Shown here: positions 25,822-33,138 of the stretch, piece after piece | Layout of the letters: the number at the start of each line of letters is the position of its first letter | Numbering within the stretch: position 1 is the stretch's first letter | Assembly: GCA_964551315.1 (NCBI GenBank) | Contig: CAZKCM010000010.1 | Coordinates: 1-64,000, forward strand | Source: Virgifigura sp964551315 | GTDB taxonomy: Bacteria > Pseudomonadota > Alphaproteobacteria > Dongiales > Dongiaceae | DNA: 64,000 nucleotides | Direction of reading: 5' to 3' | Notes under the pieces: generated by a model | What the model was told of the DNA's origin: nothing | The model's input: the letters and a program-made list of their open reading frames with translations, nothing else | The model's database searches: none | Position numbers and translations under genes: made by a program

Positions 25822-26823
25822 CTAGCTGCTTTCCGATAGACAGGCGCGGAGCGACCCCGCGAGGCTCCGCATCAGCTCGAAGTAGAGATCCGGCCCGTCC
25901 TCCAGCGCGCCGCCGAGCGGATCGAGGACACCCGTCCGGGCCGCGGTCCCCTTGCGGACGGTCTCGACCAGGGCCGGCTCGAACTGGGGCTCGCTGAACA
26001 CGCAGCGCGCCCGCAAGGTCACGATCTTTTCGCGGATCTCCCGCAAGCGATGGGCCCCCGGCGCCAGTTCCGGGCTGAGGGTAATCGATCCCACCGCCGC
26101 CAGATCGTAGTGATCCTCGAAGTACTGGTAGGCATCGTGGAAAACGACGTAGGGGATGTCATCGACCGGCGCCAGGCGCGCCGCAAGCTCCCGGTCGAGA
26201 ATGGCGATCCGGCCGGCAAGCCGATCGGCATTCGCCCGATAGACCTCGGCGTTTTCGGGGTCGACCTCGCTCAGCGTCTCGGCCATCGCCGCAACGATCC
26301 AGCGGGCGTTGTCCGGATCGAGCCAGATATGGGCATCATAGCCGGCGCGGCGGTGATCGGTATTGTCGTGGGCTTCCCCGTGGTGCCCGTCCGCGTCATG
26401 ATGGTCCTCATCCGCCGCTTCGCCGTGATGCTCGTGATCGTGCACCTCCCAGGCGATCCCCTCGCGCAAGGGCAGGAGAGCGACGCCCCTCGCCTCCGCC
26501 AGCGCGACGACGCGCGCGTTGCCGGCCAGCTCCGCGAGCGGTCCCACCATGTAGGTTTCCAGGCCTTCACCGACCCAGAACACGACGTCCGCCCGCGCAA
26601 GCGCCCGCGCATCGGAGGGACGCATGGCATAGCCATGCGCCGAGCCGGCGCCTTCGACCAGCAGCGTGGGCGTCCCGACGCCCTCCATCACGCCGGCTGC
26701 CAGCGAATGGATCGGTTTGATGCTCGCCACCACGTTCGGCTCGGCCGCCGCCGGGCCGACGACCCCAAGCCAGGCGGCGGCAAGAACGGGCATCAGCATG
26801 GGAAGAGAGAAGGTGTTGCGCAT
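25822..26823 (-). CDS. znuA: Zinc ABC transporter substrate-binding protein ZnuA
   Basis: Periplasmic zinc-binding lipocalin-like cluster A-I binding protein of 333 residues; captures Zn for ZnuBC. ATG 26823 follows GGAGCGG and begins a signal peptide ending AAWLGVVGPAAAE. Metal ligands are the first His in VASIKPIHSLAAG, the His of YDAHIWLDPDN, the third His in VFHDAYQYFEDHY and a late acidic residue. A His/Asp-rich loop at about residues 122-155 (HDHEHHGEAADEDHHDADGH) is the zinc-scavenging loop typical of ZnuA. It is divergent from zur-znuCB across a palindromic site at 26913-26930. Confidence 0.94.
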   Translation of the reverse strand: MRNTFSLPMLMPVLAAAWLGVVGPAAAEPNVVASIKPIHSLAAGVMEGVGTPTLLVEGAGSAHGYAMRPSDARALARADVVFWVGEGLETYMVGPLAELAGNARVVALAEARGVALLPLREGIAWEVHDHEHHGEAADEDHHDADGHHGEAHDNTDHRRAGYDAHIWLDPDNARWIVAAMAETLSEVDPENAEVYRANADRLAGRIAILDRELAARLAPVDDIPYVVFHDAYQYFEDHYDLAAVGSITLSPELAPGAHRLREIREKIVTLRARCVFSEPQFEPALVETVRKGTAARTGVLDPLGGALEDGPDLYFELMRSLAGSLRACLSESS

Positions 26824-26912
26824 CGACCGCTCCGTTTCGCGAGGTGAAGCGAGGGCCCTCCACCGGCCCGGTGGATCGGCGCCTCTTGAAATGTTATACT
26901 GTTACGCCGAGT

Positions 26913-26930
26913 GATACATTATAACGTATC
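26913..26930. promoter_or_regulatory. Zur box between znuA and zur
   Basis: GATACATTATAACGTATC is an 18-base palindrome broken only at one symmetric pair (A against C). AT-rich palindromes with TTATAA at the core are bound by Zur in alphaproteobacteria. It lies 25 bases upstream of the zur start and 90 bases upstream of znuA. A degenerate half-site (ATGTTATACTGTTAC, from 26891) sits on the znuA side. Zinc-dependent repression of both operons is inferred. Confidence 0.78.
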
Positions 26931-26954
26931 GGAGTCAAGGCCGACGGAGACGAG

Positions 26955-27500
26955 ATGGCGACGACCAACACGGCGAGACGGGCCGATGGCGGCCCCTTCT
27001 TTCACGGGCATCACGACCACCAACGCTGCATCGACCGGGCGCTGGAGACGGCGGCTGCCCTGTGCGAGGGGCGTGGCGCGCGCTTGACGGCGCTGAGACG
27101 GCGGGTTCTGGAACTCGTCTGGAGCAGCCACGCGCCCATCGGCGCCTACGACATCCTCGAGCAGCTCCGCCGCGACGGCCGCACCGCCGCGCCGCCCACC
27201 GTCTATCGCGCGCTCGATTTCCTGCGCGACCACGGCCTCGTTCACCGGATCGAGTCGCTCAACGCCTTCATCGGCTGCCCGACTCCCGACGAGACGCATG
27301 TGAGCCAGTTCCTGATCTGCACCGCCTGCAGCGCGGTGGCGGAGATCGACGGCACGGAGATCCGCCCCGTCCTGACGAAGAGCGCCGCCGCCGCGGGGTT
27401 CGCGGTCGACCGGCTGACCATCGAGTTGCGGGGCCTGTGCGCGCCCTGCGCCGAGCGGATGCGATCGAGCCCTACCGATGTGTCCGGCCATGCCGAATGA
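26955..27500 (+). CDS. zur: Zinc uptake regulator Zur (Fur family)
   Basis: Fur-family repressor of 181 residues controlling zinc uptake. ATG 26955 follows GGAGACGAG. A His-rich N-terminal segment (FFHGHHDHQRC) precedes the winged helix (LTALRRRVLELVWSS, YDILEQLRRDGRTAAPPTVYRALDFL at about residues 65-95). The structural zinc site is two Cys pairs, CTAC near residue 121 and CAPC near residue 160, as in Zur and Fur. Its 3' end overlaps znuC by 23 bases. Placement beside znuABC fixes the Zur rather than Fur call. Confidence 0.92.
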   Translation: MATTNTARRADGGPFFHGHHDHQRCIDRALETAAALCEGRGARLTALRRRVLELVWSSHAPIGAYDILEQLRRDGRTAAPPTVYRALDFLRDHGLVHRIESLNAFIGCPTPDETHVSQFLICTACSAVAEIDGTEIRPVLTKSAAAAGFAVDRLTIELRGLCAPCAERMRSSPTDVSGHAE

Positions 27501-28308
27501 CGACGCCCCCGAACCCTCCGGAAGCGGTGCCCTTCCGCTGGTCCGGGTCGAGGCCCTCACCCATCGCTTCGGCGGCAACGTGGTTCTTGAGAGCGTCGAT
27601 CTGAGCGTACACCCCGGCGAGATCGTCACGCTCATCGGGCCGAACGGCGCCGGCAAGTCCACCCTTGTCCGGATCGTCCTCGGCCTAGTTCGCCCCGCCC
27701 AGGGCCGGGTCGTGCGGAGGCCGGGCCTGACCATCGGCTACATGCCCCAGCACCTCCGGATCGACGAGGGCCTGCCGATGACGGTGCGCCGCTTTCTGTC
27801 GCTCGCGCGTGGCGGCCGGCCGGGCGACCTGTCCGCGGCGCTGGAAGAGGTCGGCGCCGGGCATCTTCTGGACCATCCGTTCCAGGCCCTCTCCGGCGGC
27901 GAGACGCAGCGGGTGCTCCTCGCCCGTGCGCTGCTTCGCGCCCCGGATCTCCTGGTGCTCGACGAACCGGTCCAGGGCGTCGATGTCGCCGGGCAGATCG
28001 AGCTCTACGACCTGATCACGCGCATCCGGACGCGCCGCGGCTGCGGCGTGCTGATGGTCTCCCACGATCTGCATCTGGTGATGGCGGCCACCGACAGGGT
28101 CATCTGCCTGAACCACCACGTCTGCTGCGCGGGTCGCCCCGACGCGGTGAGCGCGCATCCCGAGTATCGCGCATTGTTCGGTCCGCTGGCCGGCGAGCGG
28201 CTCGCGGTCTACACCCACAGCCACGACCACCGGCACGACCTCGGCGGCGCCGTGGTCGATTGCCCGCCGGAAGACGACCGGCGGCGGGTGGCGGCAGGCG
28301 AGCCATGA
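27478..28308 (+). CDS. znuC: Zinc ABC transporter ATP-binding protein ZnuC
   Basis: ATPase of the zinc importer, 276 residues from ATG 27478; an ATG at 27490 is equally possible and neither has a strong ribosome site. Walker A is LIGPNGAGKSTLVRI, the signature QALSGGETQRVLLARALL and Walker B LLVLDEPVQGVD. The switch His is in LMVSHDLHLVM. The C-terminal tail is His-rich (YTHSHDHRHDLGG), as in many ZnuC proteins. It overlaps zur upstream and znuB downstream (ATGA), so zur-znuC-znuB is a tightly coupled operon. Confidence 0.93.
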   Translation: MCPAMPNDDAPEPSGSGALPLVRVEALTHRFGGNVVLESVDLSVHPGEIVTLIGPNGAGKSTLVRIVLGLVRPAQGRVVRRPGLTIGYMPQHLRIDEGLPMTVRRFLSLARGGRPGDLSAALEEVGAGHLLDHPFQALSGGETQRVLLARALLRAPDLLVLDEPVQGVDVAGQIELYDLITRIRTRRGCGVLMVSHDLHLVMAATDRVICLNHHVCCAGRPDAVSAHPEYRALFGPLAGERLAVYTHSHDHRHDLGGAVVDCPPEDDRRRVAAGEP

Positions 28309-29105
28309 TCGACGATTTCCTGTGGCGCGCACTCTTCGGCGGCGTCGGCGTGGCGCTCGTCGCCGGACCGCTGGGATCCTTCGTCGTCTGGCGGCGGATG
28401 GCCTATTTCGGGGACTCGCTGGCGCACAGCGCCCTGCTTGGCGTCGCTCTTGGCTTCCTGCTCGGTACCGATCTGCAGATCGGCGTCATCGCCACCTGCG
28501 TGGCGCTTGCGCTGATCCTCGTCGCGCTGCAGCAGCAGCGGCGGCTCGCCACGGACACCCTTCTCGGCATTCTGTCGCACAGCGCGCTGTCGCTCGGCCT
28601 CGTCGCCGTCAGTTTCGCGCAGACGCTGCGGATCGACCTGATGGGCTATCTGTTCGGCGACATCCTTGCCGTGGGCCTGACAGACCTCGCCTGGATCTAT
28701 GGCGGTGGCGCGGCGGCGCTCGCCGTGCTGGCCGCGATCTGGCGGCCGCTGCTGGCAATGACCGTGCACGAGGAACTCGCCCGGGCGGAGGGCGTGCCGG
28801 TGATCGCGATCCGACTGGTCTTCATGCTGGCCATCGCCATCACCATCGCCATCGCCATGAAGATCATCGGCATCCTCCTTATCACCTCGCTGCTGATCAT
28901 CCCTGCGGCGACGGCCCGACGCTTCGCGCGGACGCCGGAGCAGATGGCGGCGTTGGCGAGCCTGACGGGCTGCCTGGCGGTCGTCGGCGGCCTCGCCGCT
29001 TCGCTGCGGTTCGACACGCCTTCCGGTCCTTCCGTCGTCGTCGCGGCGGCCGCGCTGTTCCTCCTCAGCCTCGCGGCCGGCGCGGTCGCATCGGCCCGGC
29101 GCTGA
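28305..29105 (+). CDS. znuB: Zinc ABC transporter permease ZnuB
   Basis: Inner-membrane permease of the zinc importer, 266 residues with about eight to nine hydrophobic segments. The ATG at 28305 overlaps the znuC stop in ATGA. Family blocks are RRMAYFGDSLAHSALLGVALG, VSFAQTLRIDLMGYLFGDILAV and LLITSLLIIPAATARRFARTPEQM. A perfect REP-like palindrome 88 bases downstream may help end the transcript. ABC-3 family assignment is firm, and zinc specificity follows from znuA and zur. Confidence 0.93.
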   Translation: MIDDFLWRALFGGVGVALVAGPLGSFVVWRRMAYFGDSLAHSALLGVALGFLLGTDLQIGVIATCVALALILVALQQQRRLATDTLLGILSHSALSLGLVAVSFAQTLRIDLMGYLFGDILAVGLTDLAWIYGGGAAALAVLAAIWRPLLAMTVHEELARAEGVPVIAIRLVFMLAIAITIAIAMKIIGILLITSLLIIPAATARRFARTPEQMAALASLTGCLAVVGGLAASLRFDTPSGPSVVVAAAALFLLSLAAGAVASARR

Positions 29106-29192
29106 GCGAGGGCTCGAGAGCGACTCCCGAGGCACCCGCTTTTCGCTTGCGGCAGAGCGCCGGCACACCGGTCTTGCGCGCCCAAACGCATA

Positions 29193-29215
29193 GGGGCGGG
29201 TTTCAAACCCGCCCC
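29193..29215. repeat. REP-like palindrome, GGGGCGGGTTT type
   Basis: GGGGCGGGTTT and its exact complement AAACCCGCCCC are separated by one C. The same palindrome, with G at the centre, sits inside the RAYT gene at 36491-36513. It follows znuB and may serve as a terminator; the family is mobilised by RAYT transposases. Confidence 0.85.
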
Positions 29216-29246
29216 TTCCTTGGGTCGCCTGAGTGCTTGCGTTGGA

Positions 29247-29780
29247 TCAGGCGGCGGAACCGACCGCGAGGCCCGGGTCGCCCGCCCGGTCGGCCGGCAT
29301 CGGCGCCCCCATTTCGCCCTGCAGCAGGCGCAGCCGTTTGCGCGCCCGAACAGCCCGCAGGCAGGCCGTGGCGGTATCGATTCCGAGAACCTTCGACGAT
29401 TCCTCCGTCGTCAGCCCCTCGAGGCCGGTCAGGAGGAGGATCTGCCTGTCCTCCGCAGGCAGCCGGTCGAACGCCAATCGGAAGCGCCGCAGTTCGGCGG
29501 ATTCGACGCCATCGGGCCACGTCGCGGTCGGAACCGTTTCGGGCGCGCGGTGGGCATGTTCCTCGTGCAAGAGCCGCAAAAGCCAGATCCGCAGGTCCGT
29601 TTCTCCGCGCACCCGATCCTCTTGAACCGAGCCGCGTCCCGAAACCGCCCGTTCGAGGCAAGCGCGAACCAGGGAATCGGCCGCGTCCCTGTCCTGCACC
29701 AGGGCGCGCGCGTGACGGCGAATGAAGGGAAGTTGGGCTTCGATGGCGCCGGTCGATGGACGAGCCGGATCCTTCTGCAT
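29247..29780 (-). CDS. RNA polymerase sigma factor, ECF family (EcfG-like)
   Basis: ECF sigma factor of 177 residues. ATG 29780 follows GGAGGCG at good spacing; the frame extends to 29888 without a better start. Region 2 is at about residues 12-85 (AQLPFIRRHARALVQDRDAADSLV), less typical than in most ECF proteins because it lacks the usual DDLVQE core. Region 4 is clear (RLPAEDRQILLLTGLEGLTTEESSKVLGI), with the helix-turn-helix at 130-160. The region 4 wording resembles EcfG, the general stress sigma factor. No anti-sigma NepR or PhyR gene is adjacent. The divergent PRC-barrel gene has an EcfG-consensus promoter, so self-regulated neighbourhood is plausible. Confidence 0.75.
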   Translation of the reverse strand: MQKDPARPSTGAIEAQLPFIRRHARALVQDRDAADSLVRACLERAVSGRGSVQEDRVRGETDLRIWLLRLLHEEHAHRAPETVPTATWPDGVESAELRRFRLAFDRLPAEDRQILLLTGLEGLTTEESSKVLGIDTATACLRAVRARKRLRLLQGEMGAPMPADRAGDPGLAVGSAA

Positions 29781-30042
29781 GTAACGCCTCCGTCGATCAT
29801 AAGACTTATCCGACCCTTTTTCTGAGGATGTCGCGCCGATTGGTCGCTGAAACAACCCCAAAACATCACAAACACAAATTTGCCACAAAGAACCGTGGGT
29901 ACCGTGTCAACAACAGGACAAAAAGATGTCAAACGGTGTCGCGCGAGATAAATCTCTCAACCTCCCAGATACTTGGACGCATTTTCTCGGCGGCTATTCA
30001 GAACGGGCCTCCATCTGCCTCACTTATTACACAGAACGGCAT

Positions 30043-30067
30043 GGAACGCCGGCACGCTTGCTGCGTT
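30043..30067 (+). promoter_or_regulatory. EcfG-consensus promoter of the PRC-barrel gene
   Basis: GGAAC at 30043-30047 and CGTT at 30064-30067 with 16 bases between, an exact match to the alphaproteobacterial general stress response promoter. It is 47 bases upstream of the PRC-barrel start codon. Confidence 0.8.
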
Positions 30068-30113
30068 TCCGCTGATCGACGGACGGACCCGAATCCGATG
30101 CCAGGAGGAGAAG

Positions 30114-30656
30114 ATGCTGAGACACCTGCGTTCAACCGCCGCCGCCACGGCCGCCGCGATGATGATGACGGGCGCCGCCTGGGCGCAGCCCGACCACGGA
30201 AGAGGCACTACCGACGGCGCGACGCCCCGAGCACCCGCCGGGCAGAAGATAGCCCAGGGCACGACCTCAACCGCCTCGCCGACGTCGGGCGCGTGGGAGA
30301 CCGGGCGTGCCGTGGCGAAGCCGGCGGAGAATGCCGGCGCGCTGGCAGATCGGGTCATCGGCCTGCCGGTGCTGACCGAAGACGGCGAGCAGGTCGGTGA
30401 CGTGGAGGACCTGATCGTCGATCAGGACAGGCGCGTGCGCGGCGTCGTCGTGGCGGTCGGCGGATTTCTCGGGATGGGCATCAAAGAGGTCGGCGTGGCC
30501 TGGGACCAGGCAGAAGTCCGCTCGACACCCGAGACGGGCGAGGTGCTCATCCTGCGCGGCCTGACGAGCGACGACATCGACACGGCGCCTTCGTTGGAGA
30601 CCGACTCGTCGGGCGACAGCGCGTCGCGGGTTCCGGCCCCACGGATCACAGAATAG
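30114..30656 (+). CDS. Exported PRC-barrel domain protein
   Basis: 180 residues from ATG 30114, preceded by CCAGGAGGAG. A signal peptide (MLRHLRSTAAATAAAMMMTGAAWAQ) is followed by a Thr/Pro/Ala-rich linker and one PRC-barrel domain at about residues 80-155, with GLPVLTEDGEQVGDVEDLIVDQDRRVRGVVVAVGGFLGMG. The PRC fold is small and all-beta and often binds partners or surfaces. Exported versions are common among general stress response targets in alphaproteobacteria, and the EcfG-type promoter just upstream supports this. Its biochemical role is unknown. Confidence 0.85.
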   Translation: MLRHLRSTAAATAAAMMMTGAAWAQPDHGRGTTDGATPRAPAGQKIAQGTTSTASPTSGAWETGRAVAKPAENAGALADRVIGLPVLTEDGEQVGDVEDLIVDQDRRVRGVVVAVGGFLGMGIKEVGVAWDQAEVRSTPETGEVLILRGLTSDDIDTAPSLETDSSGDSASRVPAPRITE

Positions 30657-30689
30657 GCGCGGTGAATGGGTCAAGCGGTAGATGGCGGT

Positions 30690-31231
30690 TTACCCGCGCA
30701 ACACCTCCTCCAGGCAGGGCCGGAAATGCGCGAAGTCCGGCGTGACGAGGCCGACGGCCTTGGCCTCGTCGTCCCACCGTCGCAGGCGCAGGGCGGCCTC
30801 GGCATGGGGTCCGGCCGCGAAGCGCGCCGCCGCCTCCGCCGTGAGCGGCCCGCCCTGCAGCCGGAGGCTCCGCCCGGACGCCTCCGACAGCCGGTCCCAG
30901 TACCCGGGCTCGGCCTGGCAAAGATAGCGCTTGGCCTCGACGTGCAGGCGCACGGGCTCGTCACGGCCGGCCCGAAATGCCGCGAGAGCCAGGCTGAGGC
31001 GACCGATTCATGCTGCGCATCGACGCCCTGCTCCGCAATGTCCTCCGGCAGGCCGTGGAGCAGATGGCCGATGTCGTGCAGCAGCGCCGCCGCGACGAGC
31101 GCGGCCGTGGCGCCCTCCCGCTCCGCCGCCCAGGCCGACTGCAGCGCATGGACGCTCTGGGTCACGCCCTCGCCATAGGTCGCGTCGCCTCGGCGGCAAT
31201 ACAGATCCAGAATCTCGTCGACGATGCTCAT
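30690..31231 (-). pseudogene. PhnZ-like HD-domain protein, interrupted by a frameshift
   Basis: HD/HDIG protein related to the phosphonate-associated HD oxygenases (PhnZ/TmpB class, TIGR03276). ATG 31231 follows GGAGGGAACG and gives MSIVDEILDLYCRRGDATYG and the HD core LVAAALLHDIGHLLHGLPED. After HFGPAVT the expected EPVRLHVEAKRYL continues in another frame, from about 30960 to a stop at 30690 (end VTPDFAHFRPCLEEVLRG). Both halves together give the normal ~180 residues, and one missing base near 30960-30965 restores the frame. No phosphonate genes are nearby. It is either a recent pseudogene or an assembly error; the reading frames otherwise look intact. Confidence 0.82.
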
Positions 31232-31437
31232 CGTTCCCTCCGTCGCCTCTTCGGGCAGCACCGGAAGATTCATCACGGCGACACGGAGATATCGTGAGCG
31301 TTTTGTTAAATCTTCGCGTCGGCAGGTCGTTCCGATCGCGTCGCCTCACGTCCTGGAGGGCCAGACGCGCGCGCGCCCAGGATTTGGGGTCGCTCGGGCG
31401 CCGACCGGCGCGTAGCACGCCGCGGCCGCGTACCGTA

Positions 31438-31923
31438 TCACCGCCCCTGCGTCGTTGTGGGATTGAGGCTCCAGATCGCGAAGTTGAGCGCGGCGGCAAA
31501 GGTCACCCAGCCCAGATAGGGCACCAACAGCCACGCCGCGCCCGCGTGAATCGGATAGAAAAGCAGGATGGTCGCCACGATGGACAGCCAGATCAGCACG
31601 ATTTCGAAAAAGGCGAGATCGGGTCGATGAAGCCCGAAGAAGATCGGCGTCCACGCTGCGTTCAGAACGAGTTGTATCGCGTAAACGGTCAGCGGAATCT
31701 TCGCGCCGGCAACGCCGGCTTCGCGCCAGACCAGCCAGCCCGATACGGCGATCATCAGGTAAAGGACCGTCCACACCGGCGCAAACAGCCAGTTCGGCGG
31801 CCGCCAGGACGGTTTGGCCAACAGGTCGTACCATGTCCCCGGCCGAAAGACCGCGCCGGTGAGAGCCGCCAGAAAGCAGACGGCGACGAAGGCAAGCAGC
31901 GCGAGCGCGGAGGTCGCGTTCAC
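31438..31923 (-). CDS. tspO: TspO/MBR family protein
   Basis: Tryptophan-rich sensory protein/translocator of 161 residues with five hydrophobic segments, from a GTG at 31923. Landmarks are WYDLLAKPSWRPPNWLFAPVW near residues 31-51 (Trp-Pro-Pro and Phe-x-Pro-Val-Trp), LNAAWTPIFFGL near 110 and the late YLGWVTFAAALNFAIW. Family members bind porphyrins and other hydrophobic ligands, and in alphaproteobacteria modulate stress and photosynthesis genes. It is transcribed alone, flanked by about 200 bases (to the HD gene) and 270 bases of gene-free DNA. Confidence 0.9.
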   Translation of the reverse strand: MNATSALALLAFVAVCFLAALTGAVFRPGTWYDLLAKPSWRPPNWLFAPVWTVLYLMIAVSGWLVWREAGVAGAKIPLTVYAIQLVLNAAWTPIFFGLHRPDLAFFEIVLIWLSIVATILLFYPIHAGAAWLLVPYLGWVTFAAALNFAIWSLNPTTTQGR

Positions 31924-32191
31924 GGCAGGCCGTTAGGGACGGATCAAGCGGCGATCTTGCCGCTCGGCCGAAGAGCACAACAGGTGCCGACGATCGCGGC
32001 TGCCGGGTCCCGGCCCGCAAGCCTGGCAGAACCCCGGCCGATATGGCCGACCGGCGCTCCGGCCTTGCCATCGAACGCCTTCGGCCGGCCGCAGGTATCG
32101 CGGGGCAGGCCGGCAGTCGCCATGCTGGCGTTCGGCCCCTCCCCGATACCGCTTGACGTTACGGGCGTCTCCGATCCGAATTTTCTCCGGC

Positions 32192-32728
32192 TCAGCCACC
32201 GGATCCGCCGCCGCCAGAGCCTCCGCCGCCGGAGCCACCTCCTCCGGATCCGCCTGATGCCGAACTTCCAGCACCGGCGGCTCCGCCGCCAGCCCCGCCG
32301 AGAGCGCCGCCCGCGCCGCCGGCCCCCATACCCATGCCGCCCGGACCCTGAGCCGCAGAGCCGGGCTCCTCGAAGCCGGTCCGGCCGGCGCCGGTCCCGG
32401 CACCGGGCGCGGTTATCCCTCCGCCCGGCTGCATCATCTCCCGCTGGATACGCATCCCGTCATCCGCGATCCCGGCTCCGAGGCCCGAGAGGGGATCATC
32501 GGCTTGGCGGTCGTCGTCGGCCCCGCGCCCACCGATTCTCGCGCCATAGCGCTCGCGCTCGCCGGGCGGCTGCCTGATCCCGGCCTCCGCCGAGAGCTTG
32601 TCGATATCGGTGATCCGTTCCCGTTGCCAAACCGCGTCGTCTTCCCGGAGTCGATCAACCCCTTGCGCGAAAGCGGGAGTCGACAAGGCGAACGCAATTA
32701 CCGATGCGACGGCCAATGTCCTTTGCAT
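32192..32728 (-). CDS. Gly-rich exported protein, unknown function
   Basis: 178 residues from ATG 32728 with an AGAAAGG element upstream. A signal peptide (MQRTLAVASVIAFALSTPAFAQ) precedes a charged segment (VDRLREDDAVWQRERITDI) and then a long, low-complexity tail of Gly, Ala and Ser with (GGGGS)-like units at the C-terminus. I recognise no domain. Compositions like this are seen in surface or extracytoplasmic structural proteins. A weak GGAAC-N16-TGTT site lies upstream at 32793-32817 on the minus strand, which may make it stress-controlled. Confidence 0.65.
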   Translation of the reverse strand: MQRTLAVASVIAFALSTPAFAQGVDRLREDDAVWQRERITDIDKLSAEAGIRQPPGERERYGARIGGRGADDDRQADDPLSGLGAGIADDGMRIQREMMQPGGGITAPGAGTGAGRTGFEEPGSAAQGPGGMGMGAGGAGGALGGAGGGAAGAGSSASGGSGGGGSGGGGSGGGGSGG

Positions 32729-32866
32729 GCGACAGTACCTTTCTCCCGAACTTTGCCGGCGCCGGGGCGCACCACGCAGCGAATGCATCGCAAACAACGC
32801 GCCTATGCCGGAGTTCCGGATGCGCCACGAAGAGCCGGCATGTCTCCGATCATGCCTGCCCCGGTC

Positions 32867-33055
32867 TCAATCGCCCGTGCCGCTGCCTTGGCTGCTCGGC
32901 GCGTCGCCGGGGAAGACATGGCGATCGGTGCCGGTCGCACCGCCCGTGCCGTGGGCATCCGTCTTGCCGCCGGTAATGCCGCCGGGAATGATCTCTTCCG
33001 CATCGGGGCGATCGACTTCCGGCCGGCTGTCGACCCCGGCTTCATCCTCGAGCAC
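32867..33055 (-). CDS. Possible small acidic protein downstream of pepA (uncertain)
   Basis: Open frame with protein-like composition. From a GTG at 33055 it would encode 62 residues (VLEDEAGVDSRPEVDRPDAE onward), acidic at first, then Gly/Thr-rich and ending PSSQGSGTGD. The same frame is open further upstream and enters the pepA gene. No convincing ribosome site or ATG is visible, so the true start, or even its reality, is unclear. It shares the direction of pepA and lies 84 bases after it. Confidence 0.35.
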   Translation of the reverse strand: MLEDEAGVDSRPEVDRPDAEEIIPGGITGGKTDAHGTGGATGTDRHVFPGDAPSSQGSGTGD

Positions 33056-33138
33056 GCCGTCACCCGGGGCCGTGCCCGCGGCGTCTTCACCGGTTCCGGG
33101 CTCGGCCGCAGCCAGGCGGAGTGCGGCCGCGGAAGAGC

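Noticed and set aside
32793..32817. Fifth EcfG promoter upstream of the Gly-rich gene
   Set aside because: The -35 is GGAAC but the -10 reads TGTT instead of CGTT, so it was kept only as a note.
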